Shown one piece after another: positions 22,742-29,873 of a stretch of 50,611 nt of DNA (position 1 is the stretch's first letter; every line of letters begins with the position of its first letter). A model generated the notes under the pieces. The model did not search any database. It was not told the DNA's origin and saw only the letters and a program-made list of their open reading frames with translations. The position numbers and the translations under genes were made by a program. Where the stretch lies: positions 1-50,611 of IMG/VR virus record IMGVR_UViG_3300036466_000252; one strand, 5' to 3'. Source of the DNA: a virus.

Positions 22742-22772
22742 ATTACACAAAGAGTAATGCTCGCGGTATAGT
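22742..22772 (+). promoter_or_regulatory. Promoter/operator of repeated cassette D
   Basis: ATTAC-N7-GTAAT (22742-22758) is followed after 8 bases by TATAGT (22767-22772). It is the only cassette in rightward orientation and drives the genes from 22806. Confidence 0.78.
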
Positions 22773-22805
22773 GTGACCATACCAACACGGAACGGAGCAG
22801 CGACC

Positions 22806-23321
22806 ATGAAACAGTTTGCCTTTGAATTTGAAGCCCAGATGCACGCAGCCGAAGAAGAAGCCACCGCAGCCAAGCACGGCAAGACAGTGACCTTCGAGGG
22901 CGGCCGAATCACCTACACCGTGGATATTTTTGTGCGTGTTGATGGCAGCCTCGCCGGCAAGCGCCGCTCCTTCACTGTCGATGGCAAGTTTGCCCCCAAG
23001 GCCAAGGCTGTGGCGCTTGCCAAGGAACTGGAACTCGAGCGCAAGAACGCCGAGGTGTCCGAGCCGGACACTGCCAGCATTGTTGCCCCGACCATCCAGA
23101 GCGAAGGCACCGTCAAAGGCTACAGCGTCACCAACTATGTTGAAGGCTATGAAGTCCTGATCTTCGAGGACGCCGCTGGCCAGCTTTGGCAGAGCGATAA
23201 GGTGAAGCTTCCGAACCCCAGCTTTGGCCAGAAAAAAGGCGCTGATTGGTCACCTGTGCCGACACTGCCGCGCCGGGCCTGCTTCATTGGCCACTACAGC
23301 ATCGAAAGCATGGCCCTTTAA
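22806..23321 (+). CDS. Hypothetical phage protein
   Basis: A 171-residue protein starting MKQFAFEFEAQMHAAEEE after GGAGCAGCGACC. An N-terminal helix with acidic residues is followed by a beta-rich region (GKTVTFEGGRITYTVDI), a helix, and a C-terminal strand-rich domain (YSVTNYVEGYEVLIFE). No known domain. It is the first gene after cassette D and is therefore probably strongly expressed early. Confidence 0.65.
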   Translation: MKQFAFEFEAQMHAAEEEATAAKHGKTVTFEGGRITYTVDIFVRVDGSLAGKRRSFTVDGKFAPKAKAVALAKELELERKNAEVSEPDTASIVAPTIQSEGTVKGYSVTNYVEGYEVLIFEDAAGQLWQSDKVKLPNPSFGQKKGADWSPVPTLPRRACFIGHYSIESMAL

Positions 23322-23374
23322 CCAGCCACCGCCCCGGGCAGCCGGGGCACCCCATTACCGCAAGGAGCACCGCA

Positions 23375-23557
23375 ATGACCATCTGGCCCGCCCAAATAGC
23401 CAATTCACTGGTTGAACACTTCGCCCTCCACGGCACCGCATGGCATCCCTTCCTCGGCATGTTTGTGCCCGTCGCGTGGTTTGCCATCACCTGCGGCCCC
23501 TTCATCGGCCTGCTGGTCTGGCACCTTGAACGCAAGGAGGCCCGCCGTGCACAGTGA
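23375..23557 (+). CDS. Small membrane protein
   Basis: A 60-residue protein starting MTIWPAQIANSLV after AAGGAG. A single transmembrane segment (FVPVAWFAITCGPFIGLLVW) is followed by a basic tail (HLERKEARRAQ), which predicts a cytoplasmic C-terminus. Its location in an early operon suggests host-membrane modulation rather than lysis, as inference. Confidence 0.65.
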   Translation: MTIWPAQIANSLVEHFALHGTAWHPFLGMFVPVAWFAITCGPFIGLLVWHLERKEARRAQ

Positions 23558-23717
23558 AGCCCTGATTGCGCTGGTCACCATGGCCCAAGCCCGCGCCAAT
23601 GACTACGGTACGCCAATGGCGATTTTCTGCGAGAATGATGCCTTGGTGGTGCGCCCTTTGCTGGGCGTGCGCGAGGACAGAATGGGCGCAGCGCTTGAGG
23701 TTTGCCACCCGCTATAG
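23547..23717 (+). CDS. Small hypothetical protein with GTG start
   Basis: A 56-residue protein starting at GTG 23547, eleven bases before the stop of the previous gene and preceded by AAGGAGG. It is mixed alpha/beta with MAQARANDYGTPMAIF in the first half. The strong ribosome-binding site decides the start. Confidence 0.55.
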   Translation: MHSEALIALVTMAQARANDYGTPMAIFCENDALVVRPLLGVREDRMGAALEVCHPL

Positions 23718-23764
23718 CCCGGCAATGCCGTGGCGCTGCCAGACGACGCGGGGCACTTTGGGAC

Positions 23765-24031
23765 ATGGCATTACGACACGCATGGCACGACCATATTGAG
23801 GCGATACTGGCAGGCCGCCAGCGCCTGCAGGACGTGCCAGACGAGCACCACGGGCCAGTAAGCCATCTGCTGAAAGGCCCGATATACCAGCGCGCTGACA
23901 GGCTGTTGACCAGCGCGAACTATCAGCCGCAAGCGATCAAGGACGGACTCGCCACCACGCCGGAAACCATCCGCGACATGGTGCAGGACGAAGCCCGGCG
24001 CTTGTGGCGCTACCGGAGCCAGAACCGATGA
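23765..24031 (+). CDS. Small hypothetical protein
   Basis: An 88-residue protein starting MALRHAWHDHIEAIL. A TTG start 63 bases upstream is possible and the ribosome-binding site at 23765 is weak, so the start is uncertain. The protein is helical and His/Arg-rich, with a final RDMVQDEARRLWRYRSQ helix. Its stop overlaps the start of the VRR-NUC gene (ATGA at 24028), indicating coupling. Confidence 0.6.
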   Translation: MALRHAWHDHIEAILAGRQRLQDVPDEHHGPVSHLLKGPIYQRADRLLTSANYQPQAIKDGLATTPETIRDMVQDEARRLWRYRSQNR

Positions 24032-24423
24032 GAGAGCAGAACATACAGCAGGCAATCCGCCTGCACATGAGCCAAGGAGGCATCGGAACGTACTTTCGGG
24101 CCAACGTTGGGACGGCATGGACGGGCGACGTTGAGAAGCTGGGCAAGGGCGATATCTTGATCCGCAACGCCCGGCCGTTTAGCACCGGCCTGCCGCCCGG
24201 GTTTTCGGACTTGGTGGGCGTCACGCCCCTGACAATAACTCCGGACATGGTGGGCAAGACTATCGGCGTTTTCACTGCCGTCGAAGTCAAGACACCGCGC
24301 AACGGGCCATCCAAAGAGCAGGCCCGCTTCATTACGGCCATCCAGCGCGCTGGCGGGCATGCCGGCGTAGCCCGCTCGCCAGATGAGGCAGAGCGTATCG
24401 CCCGTGGCGAGCTACTGCTATAA
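24028..24423 (+). CDS. VRR-NUC domain nuclease
   Basis: A 131-residue protein with a single VRR-NUC (PD-(D/E)XK) core. GFSDLVGVTP supplies the first Asp and FTAVEVKTPRNGPSKEQ the E-x-K pair, followed by FITAIQRAGGHAGVARS. Stand-alone VRR-NUC proteins in phages are thought to be structure-specific nucleases, possibly for branched DNA (Holliday junction-like) resolution, which fits the recombination set upstream. Last gene of the rightward block. Confidence 0.85.
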   Translation: MREQNIQQAIRLHMSQGGIGTYFRANVGTAWTGDVEKLGKGDILIRNARPFSTGLPPGFSDLVGVTPLTITPDMVGKTIGVFTAVEVKTPRNGPSKEQARFITAIQRAGGHAGVARSPDEAERIARGELLL

Positions 24424-24611
24424 TCTGTAGCGCGGACATGCCCCAGCCTTGGGGGTCATCCTTGCGGCGCGCCGGGCGTCGTGAATACAGGGCACCCGGC
24501 CACCATCCCCGCATGACCAATCCTTCCCGATCTTCTTGCCACCCCCCCCTGATCTTATCGGGCGTGTAGTCGCGCCTGTCATCCGGGTGCGCGGCCACCC
24601 CAGACAGGCAC

Positions 24612-24635
24612 AAAAAAGCCCCGGGGTTCCGGGGC
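24612..24635 (-). terminator. Leftward terminator of the late/lysis operon
   Basis: On the reverse strand GCCCCGG-loop-CCGGGGC is followed by six T. It lies just beyond the stop of the Rz1-like gene, at the convergence with the rightward early block. The remaining bases (24424-24611) show no convincing gene. Confidence 0.85.
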
Positions 24636-24653
24636 AATCACCACTCCCAAGCG

Positions 24654-24893
24654 TCAGGGCGTCGCGGACTTGTGGCCGCGTATCCAGCCCAATGTTTCGG
24701 CCTTGCCGGCACGTTCGCATTCAATGCCAGCCACCAGCCCCCGGGTCACGTCCTCGCCAGTACGTTTGCCGTAGTCAATCGGGCAGGGCTGCAGCGGACC
24801 TTCGGGCGGGTAGGCGTAAACGTATTCAGTCCGGCAGCCGGTCAATGACAGCATCAGACCAGCGCATAGACATGCAGGCAGCAAAATCCTCAT
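24654..24893 (-). CDS. Rz1: Rz1-like outer-membrane spanin lipoprotein
   Basis: A 79-residue protein starting MRILLPACLCAGLMLSLTGC. It has a lipoprotein signal peptide with lipobox LTGC, giving a mature N-terminal Cys at residue 20. A Pro/Tyr-rich segment follows (YVYAYPPEGPLQPCP). It overlaps the Rz-like gene by 68 bases in another frame, the usual spanin arrangement. With the inner-membrane partner it should fuse inner and outer membranes at the end of lysis. Mature length is about 60 residues, longer than lambda Rz1. Confidence 0.82.
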   Translation of the reverse strand: MRILLPACLCAGLMLSLTGCRTEYVYAYPPEGPLQPCPIDYGKRTGEDVTRGLVAGIECERAGKAETLGWIRGHKSATP

Positions 24894-25167
24894 CGGCTTG
24901 TTTCCCCTGTTCGATAGCGTCCGCCAAGTCGCGTGCCCTGTCGGCAGCCTCGGCGGTCCAGTCCGCAGCAGCCTGCTGCGCGGCCGCGGTAGCAGCCTGC
25001 TCGCGCGCCAGCCGGTCGCGCAGCTGGTCAATCTGGCCCTGCGCAGCCGTCAGGTCAGCCCGTGCACCTTGGTAGGCCGACACCAGCCACCACAGCGCCA
25101 CCACGGCAAGAACGGCCGCTATGGCGCGCCAGTACCGGGCAAGCTGCCCCAGCGCCTGCCACGGCAT
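24826..25167 (-). CDS. Rz: Rz-like inner-membrane spanin
   Basis: A 113-residue protein with an N-terminal transmembrane segment (AIAAVLAVVALWWLVSAY) and a long periplasmic Ala/Gln/Glu-rich coiled coil (DLTAAQGQIDQLRDRLAREQ). This is the classic i-spanin layout. The start overlaps the upstream holin-like gene by one base, and the 3' end overlaps Rz1. It is part of the lysis cassette. Confidence 0.82.
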   Translation of the reverse strand: MPWQALGQLARYWRAIAAVLAVVALWWLVSAYQGARADLTAAQGQIDQLRDRLAREQAATAAAQQAAADWTAEAADRARDLADAIEQGKQADEDFAACMSMRWSDAVIDRLPD

Positions 25168-25379
25168 TACTCGTCGCCCCTGCGGCCGTTACCGCTGTTC
25201 ACGTAGAACTTGAACCACGCGGCGGACGCGGCCACCGTGCCGGTAGCGAAGGCGGCCTGCTCGGGGCTTGGCGCATCCAGCCCGGCAAACCACTGGACGA
25301 CGAACCACGTCAGGGCGGCGTACAGCGCGCAAAGCAGCCGGGGCACTGGCCGCCACCTGTCGAATTTCTCAGCGGTCAT
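25167..25379 (-). CDS. Putative holin
   Basis: A 70-residue protein with two hydrophobic segments (LLCALYAALTWFVVQWF and AAFATGTVAASAAWFKFYV) separated by a short polar turn, with a charged C-terminus (GNGRRGDE). This is consistent with a class II holin. It sits directly downstream of the endolysin and overlaps it by four bases. Two other membrane proteins lie upstream, so its exact role (holin or antiholin) is uncertain. Confidence 0.65.
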   Translation of the reverse strand: MTAEKFDRWRPVPRLLCALYAALTWFVVQWFAGLDAPSPEQAAFATGTVAASAAWFKFYVNSGNGRRGDE

Positions 25380-25942
25380 GCCGGCACCTCCGTGCGGTTG
25401 TCGATCCAGCCATAGACGAATGCCTCGTTTTTCTCGCGGGCCTCCGCCAGCTCAATATATCGGGCGGCCTGCAAGTGGTCGCATGCTGCGCGCAGCACCT
25501 GCAGCCCATGCGGACCACGCTGCTCGATGAAGGCGTCCAGCGCATCCAGCGTGCGCCGGCCGATATAGCCGTCCGCCACAATATCGGGGTAGAGCTTGCC
25601 ACGGTTGTTGAAGGCATTTAGGGCGCGCTGCATGAACTTGACGCCCCACACCTGCCCCATATTGACGCCGGTATCGGTCAGCTCCTCCGCCAGCCGCTTA
25701 TCGCGCTGCGCGATCCAGTCGAAGTGCGGCCCCCGGTAGTAATCCTGCAGGTAGATTTCAAACGCCAATTCGCGCGGCAGGTCGCGCATTGCGCCTGCAT
25801 AGCCATAAGCCCGGGCAGTGGCCACGGTGATGCCGAAATTGGTTTCGCCGCCCGCGTCGCGCGGGTCATTAACGTAGCCGCCTTCAACCGCGATTATGTC
25901 GTCGATCATGCGGCGCACCTGCGCCGGTATGGTGGCAGTCAT
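25376..25942 (-). CDS. GH108 endolysin (N-acetylmuramidase)
   Basis: A 188-residue protein. The N-terminal GH108 signature EGGYVNDPRDAGGETNFGIT (from about residue 20) contains the catalytic Glu, and the YLQDYYRGPHFDWI and TGVNMGQVWGVKFMQRAL blocks follow. The C-terminal part matches the predicted peptidoglycan-binding domain often fused to GH108 (DGYIGRRTLDALDAF). No signal peptide is visible, so export depends on the holin. It degrades the glycan strands of peptidoglycan at lysis. Confidence 0.92.
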   Translation of the reverse strand: MTATIPAQVRRMIDDIIAVEGGYVNDPRDAGGETNFGITVATARAYGYAGAMRDLPRELAFEIYLQDYYRGPHFDWIAQRDKRLAEELTDTGVNMGQVWGVKFMQRALNAFNNRGKLYPDIVADGYIGRRTLDALDAFIEQRGPHGLQVLRAACDHLQAARYIELAEAREKNEAFVYGWIDNRTEVPA

Positions 25943-26229
25943 TTGTGAAAGCGCCTCCGCAAAGTGTAGGTGTACTGGTGGGCAAGAATGTTGACTAGCA
26001 CGCAGGTGTCGAAAAGGTGCCAGCCGGCTGCGCTGGTGCTGATTGCGAAGTCATAAAGGGGCGGGTTCTGGCGACTGGCAGCGGACAGTGTAAGGAACAC
26101 AACGGATACAACGATGTTCATGATTACCGGCTCAATCCGTCGCCCGGAAGGCAAGCAGCGAAGACCAACTATCCCGGCCAGTATGACCAATACTGCCAAG
26201 GTGGTATTGAGTACGCTGAAGAAAACCAT
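25939..26229 (-). CDS. Small membrane protein of the lysis cassette
   Basis: A 96-residue protein with three hydrophobic segments: an N-terminal one (FFSVLNTTLAVLVILAGIVG), a middle one (IMNIVVSVVFLTL) and a C-terminal one (LFDTCVLVNILAHQY). The tail is basic (RRRFHK). The layout resembles class I holins or antiholins. Its stop overlaps the endolysin start (ATGA-type) and its start abuts the next upstream gene. Holin versus antiholin cannot be decided. Confidence 0.65.
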   Translation of the reverse strand: MVFFSVLNTTLAVLVILAGIVGLRCLPSGRRIEPVIMNIVVSVVFLTLSAASRQNPPLYDFAISTSAAGWHLFDTCVLVNILAHQYTYTLRRRFHK

Positions 26230-26624
26230 TACTTGCGCCCCTTGTAAATGTCGACTATGACGCGACCGAAGTCGGCAAAGAAGCCTTGCGGGTCGTCCGC
26301 AAACGCCTTGCCCAGCTTGAGCAGCCCTGCCAGAAGGTTATCCGCCTGCAGCACCACCAGCGCCAATATCGGCCCCTTGGCACCCGAAGGCAGGCTTTGT
26401 TCTGGTATGTCGTTCAAGTAGCTCTGCAGCAGGTAGCCAACAAAGAGCGCGACAAAGATATGCCGCAGCCAGTCTTTCCATGACCGCTTAACGCGGACCA
26501 ATGTGGCCTTTAGAAGCACAACACCGATCATTATTGCAATCGGTAGCCCCCACTCTGCCGCCATCTGTTCAAGGTCATTTCGCACGTCGCCGCCCGTGTG
26601 TGTGTGTTGATTAATGGCCATCAA
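26229..26624 (-). CDS. Putative holin-like membrane protein
   Basis: A 131-residue protein with hydrophobic segments at about 26-42 (WGLPIAIMIGVVLLKA) and 56-70 (IFVALFVGYLLQSYL), and a third amphipathic one around 86-104 (PILALVVLQADNLLAGLL). The C-terminus is charged (VDIYKGRK). Phage holins of this size and pattern are known. It is the first gene of the lysis group, after an intergenic hairpin at 26701-26730. Confidence 0.6.
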   Translation of the reverse strand: MMAINQHTHTGGDVRNDLEQMAAEWGLPIAIMIGVVLLKATLVRVKRSWKDWLRHIFVALFVGYLLQSYLNDIPEQSLPSGAKGPILALVVLQADNLLAGLLKLGKAFADDPQGFFADFGRVIVDIYKGRK

Positions 26625-26700
26625 AATACCTCTGCTCTGCAGTGGTCTGGCCCTGCGTCGCGCCCAGCTGCGCCGGATCAGTTGTTTGATGCGAGTGTAT

Positions 26701-26730
26701 CACCCGGGGAGCATATAATCCCCCCGGGTG
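26701..26730. other. Intergenic hairpin between tail-fibre and lysis genes
   Basis: CACCCGGGG and CCCCGGGTG (9 bp) enclose an AT-rich loop containing TATAAT. There is no T tract, so this may be an mRNA processing or attenuation structure, or an operator over a promoter, rather than a standard terminator. Confidence 0.5.
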
Positions 26731-26758
26731 CAAGGCTGTTGCGGGCAGGGCCGGGCGC

Positions 26759-27157
26759 TTACTTGGGGTGGCGGGCTTTTATTTCCTGCACGGCGGCTAT
26801 CCAGCGGGCTTTTGCCGCATCAGCGTCAGCACCGCCTGTCTCCTTCAGGAACTGCCATTCGATGTAAAGCGGGTCGGACTCGCCGGCATAAGCGCGACGC
26901 CTTACCTCGTCTACGGTAAGCCCGGTGCCGTCGACAAGGCCAAGCTCAGTGCCGGGCGCATTGTCTTCGCTGCCAGCATCCGCCAGCTGCCAGCCTGACC
27001 CCGTAAACACGGCGACGGCGGTATCGCTTGCCTCGGGCGGCGCTATAGCCGTAGCAAACGCCGGCACAAGCCAGTTCCCCGAAACAACGGGGTCTGCGTC
27101 AGCCGTGTCGCTACCCAAGAGCACGCCGCTGCGGGGGTCGTAATGCCATATCTTCAT
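26759..27157 (-). CDS. Tail-fibre assembly-type protein
   Basis: About 132 residues starting MKIWHYDPRSGVLLG. I prefer this ATG to one six bases upstream because GAGGG is better spaced. The N-terminus (KIWHY...GVLLG...NWLVPAFAT) matches small phage proteins encoded right after tail fibres. The C-terminus has a W-x-x-AVQEIKA-type end that resembles fibre-assembly (Tfa) chaperones. It probably folds or caps the fibre encoded just upstream. Confidence 0.65.
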   Translation of the reverse strand: MKIWHYDPRSGVLLGSDTADADPVVSGNWLVPAFATAIAPPEASDTAVAVFTGSGWQLADAGSEDNAPGTELGLVDGTGLTVDEVRRRAYAGESDPLYIEWQFLKETGGADADAAKARWIAAVQEIKARHPK

Positions 27158-27167
27158 TCTCATGCCC

Positions 27168-29210
27168 TCAGTATTTAATGCAGTAAAGCAGCGCAACGTT
27201 GCGCGGGCGCGACTCGTCACCGCCAGACCCGCCTATCTGTTCCCCAGCGCTATTGGTCAGTGCCCCGGTATACTCGCCGTGGTTGCGCTGCGTGTTGCTG
27301 GAATCCATCGCCAAGCCGCCCGAAGGGTCGGTTTGGTCGTTACCGTCGCCAGTACGGAACGGGTGCCCGTGCAGTTTGTTGGCGCTGTCCTGCCAGCTAC
27401 CGAAGCCCCGGCTGCTATCAACGCCCCGGCCGTCATCCCAGCCGCGCACGAACTCGCCGCGCAGGTCTGGCAACCGGAAGTCGCCGCCGCTCTCGCCAAA
27501 CTGGGTGCCTATGGCCGCGTATAACTGCGGGTATGCGGTCTTGGATACGTATGCGCCGTTAGCCTTTAGCCACCCCACGGGGGCAGAACTGGTAGCAAAC
27601 GATGCCACCATGCCCGCCATGTTGTTGGTGCCCTCGGTATAGACTGAGTGCCATGGACCCCATCCAGACTCGCCGCCGCCAGCGTCGTCATTGCCCCGCA
27701 AGTAGAGGTTGCTGTTGCCGTTAGATGCTATCTGCGTGATCTGCAGCCCGTTAGCCATCTGCAAACAAAGTCCATCGAAGTTGCTGTCAGGGTCAGGGCA
27801 GTTGAGGGTGTCGTCGTGGTAACTGAAAACCTGATTACCGTCGATGCTGTTGAAGTCGGCTACGTGCCCCTCGTTGGCGTTGGCGTGCACATATCTATCG
27901 CTTCCGCGCCCGCCAAGATTGTCCGCGTCAGAGGCCGTGTCCGCATTACCGCTGACGTTGATGCCGTAGGTACCCGACAGCCGGGCGGCAGGCAGGGTGC
28001 CGGCATTCATGTTGCCCGCGTTTCGGTAGTAGCTGCCTGCCTGCCCGCCTAGATTATCAGCATCGGCCGCCGTCGCTGCGTTGCCGCTTATGTTGATGCC
28101 GTAGGTACCCGACAGCCGGGCAGATGGCAGGGTGCCGGCGTTCATGTTGGCGGCATCACGGTAGAATGCCGGCGCTTGACCGCCCAGCTGACTGGCGTTG
28201 CTTGCGGTGCCGCTGATATCAATGTCATAGCCACCCGACAGCCGGGCGCGCGGCAGTGTACCCGCCTCCATATGGTCGGCATTCAGAAACCAGCCCATGT
28301 CGCCGGCACGCACCACATCATCGCCAGTGCCGTTGCGAACCTCTGCTGACGTGGCAAGCTTCACGCCGCCTTCAGTGGTTTCGGTTGCGGCTGGCAGGCG
28401 CTGGTAAGGCAGGGTGCCGGCGTTCATGTTGGCCGCGTTGCGGTAGTAGCTGCCCTCCTGTCCGCCCAGTTTGTCAGCATCGGCCGCCGTCGCTGCGTTG
28501 CCGCCGATATTGATGCTGTAGGTGCCCGACAGGCGGGCGGCGGGCAGGATGCCGGCGTTCATGTTGGCCGCGTTGCGGAAAAATCCCATGTCGCTCGACT
28601 GCACGACTTTATCGCCGCCACTGGCGTTCTGTGTTTCTGGTGAGGTGGCTAGCTCAACCAGCCCCGTGCGGGTGGTCGTTGCGGTGCGGCCGCTAAGGGT
28701 GGCCGGCGTTACCGCAAGGGCTGCGGATTCTCCGCCAATAACCTCGGTCTGCGTCGCTATCTCAATCACGCCGAGCCTGTCCGTGGTGGCCGATGGCATA
28801 ATAAAGTCAGTATCGCCAAACGTCAGGGATTGGGCATCAAGAGTTTCCAGCACAACATCAACCGACAAAAGCATGATTGTCGCGCGGGCCTTATCAAGAA
28901 TAACGTCGGGCTGTGAATAGACGGCAAACAGAGTGCCATCCTCTAGATACAAGCCAAATTCTGACATGGAATATTCGTCGTCAGACTCATCCCGCACGGT
29001 CACATGAATAGTGTCCGCCGCCACCACGTCGCCCGAAAATGTAGTGAGCCTTTTGACCTCGCTATTTAGGCTTGTCTGGCCGGCTGACGGCGTGTAATTA
29101 CTAGTCCCGACGCCAATTTCGGTAACCTTTGTCGGGCTGGTGCCCATGTGTTCAGCTGTAACCAATGCCGCCCTGCCCGCATTGGTTATTTGCATCTTGA
29201 GATTGGCCAT
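27168..29210 (-). CDS. Tail fibre with collar domain
   Basis: A 680-residue protein. Residues 1-140 match the DUF3751/P2 gpH-type attachment region (MSEFGLYLEDGTLFAVYSQP). Residues 140-210 hold linkers with GLVELATS-type repeats. Residues 212-440 contain about five tandem repeats with a NAANMNAGTLPAARLSG core. The C-terminal part is a phage tail-collar domain (MVASFATSSAPVGWLKANG, then FRLPDLRGEFVRGWDDG) ending ESRPRNVALLYCIKY. It binds the host surface receptor. It follows gpI, as in P2-like phages. Confidence 0.88.
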   Translation of the reverse strand: MANLKMQITNAGRAALVTAEHMGTSPTKVTEIGVGTSNYTPSAGQTSLNSEVKRLTTFSGDVVAADTIHVTVRDESDDEYSMSEFGLYLEDGTLFAVYSQPDVILDKARATIMLLSVDVVLETLDAQSLTFGDTDFIMPSATTDRLGVIEIATQTEVIGGESAALAVTPATLSGRTATTTRTGLVELATSPETQNASGGDKVVQSSDMGFFRNAANMNAGILPAARLSGTYSINIGGNAATAADADKLGGQEGSYYRNAANMNAGTLPYQRLPAATETTEGGVKLATSAEVRNGTGDDVVRAGDMGWFLNADHMEAGTLPRARLSGGYDIDISGTASNASQLGGQAPAFYRDAANMNAGTLPSARLSGTYGINISGNAATAADADNLGGQAGSYYRNAGNMNAGTLPAARLSGTYGINVSGNADTASDADNLGGRGSDRYVHANANEGHVADFNSIDGNQVFSYHDDTLNCPDPDSNFDGLCLQMANGLQITQIASNGNSNLYLRGNDDAGGGESGWGPWHSVYTEGTNNMAGMVASFATSSAPVGWLKANGAYVSKTAYPQLYAAIGTQFGESGGDFRLPDLRGEFVRGWDDGRGVDSSRGFGSWQDSANKLHGHPFRTGDGNDQTDPSGGLAMDSSNTQRNHGEYTGALTNSAGEQIGGSGGDESRPRNVALLYCIKY
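27891..28577 (-). repeat. Tandem repeats in the tail-fibre gene
   Basis: About five units of 42-52 residues, each with MNAG(T/I)LP..RLSGTY and ADNLGGQ cores. Units starting near 28014 and 28143 are nearly identical at DNA level. Such repeats can recombine and change fibre length. Confidence 0.75.
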
Positions 29211-29234
29211 GTTGTCGCCTTGTTCCAGTAATAT

Positions 29235-29873
29235 TTAGAAAATAACGAAGTTGCTTTCTGACGCGACGCCAGTGCGCAAAGCTCCACCTGTCAAATCGCT
29301 TGACCGTATGCGCAAATAGCTCGCCGGGCGGGCGGCCGCCTGAATCCCGACGCCCGTTTCCGCCTTCAGGGACAGGCTCCAATCATACTGCGTGCGCACC
29401 GGCTTAACATCATCAATACGGCGCAGCAAGTCTTCCTGAATCTCTGTGCTGACCAGCTGGCCATCAAGCGTATTTATGTCGAGAACCATGGCGACCGTAT
29501 GCGGCGGCCCTTCAGGCGTTGTCTCCCACCACTCTCGGATGGCGATATTCGACCCATAGCTGCGCACCGCCTTTTCCAGTGCGTACCGGGTTCCCTTCTT
29601 TGCCTGCTCGGTGACCAGCGTTTTTACCGCGCTGCGCTTCAAGTCCAGCGACCAGCTGTCACGCCATGTCGTACTGTTCAGCTGCCACGCCAAGTGGTCG
29701 AGGACGTCGGCCGGGGCTTCGTCGATCCTTGCAAAGATGGAGGGCACCACAGCCAATGCGGTGATCTCGGCAAACTCACCATCAAGAGCCTGCATGGCAG
29801 CCGTCACCGTGGGGTCATCCCGGATGCTTTCGGGCACCAAATCCGCGAAGCTGACCTGTCCTAAATCAAGCAT
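29235..29873 (-). CDS. I: P2 gpI-like baseplate protein
   Basis: About 212 residues. ATG at 29873 follows AGGGGG and overlaps the end of gpJ; TTG at 29879 is a poorer alternative. VPESIRDDPTVTAAMQALD, LDHLAWQLNSTTWRDSW and GTRYALEKAV are hallmarks of the P2 gpI tail family, which links the baseplate to the tail fibres. Order J-I-fibre is the same as in P2. Slightly longer than P2 gpI. Confidence 0.88.
   Translation of the reverse strand: MLDLGQVSFADLVPESIRDDPTVTAAMQALDGEFAEITALAVVPSIFARIDEAPADVLDHLAWQLNSTTWRDSWSLDLKRSAVKTLVTEQAKKGTRYALEKAVRSYGSNIAIREWWETTPEGPPHTVAMVLDINTLDGQLVSTEIQEDLLRRIDDVKPVRTQYDWSLSLKAETGVGIQAAARPASYLRIRSSDLTGGALRTGVASESNFVIF

Noticed and set aside
24332-24720. Minus-strand frames between the lysis and VRR-NUC genes
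   Set aside because: They run through a strong terminator and overlap the Rz1 gene; the Cys/Gly-rich product has no recognisable pattern, though one C-terminal half-zinc-like piece was noted.
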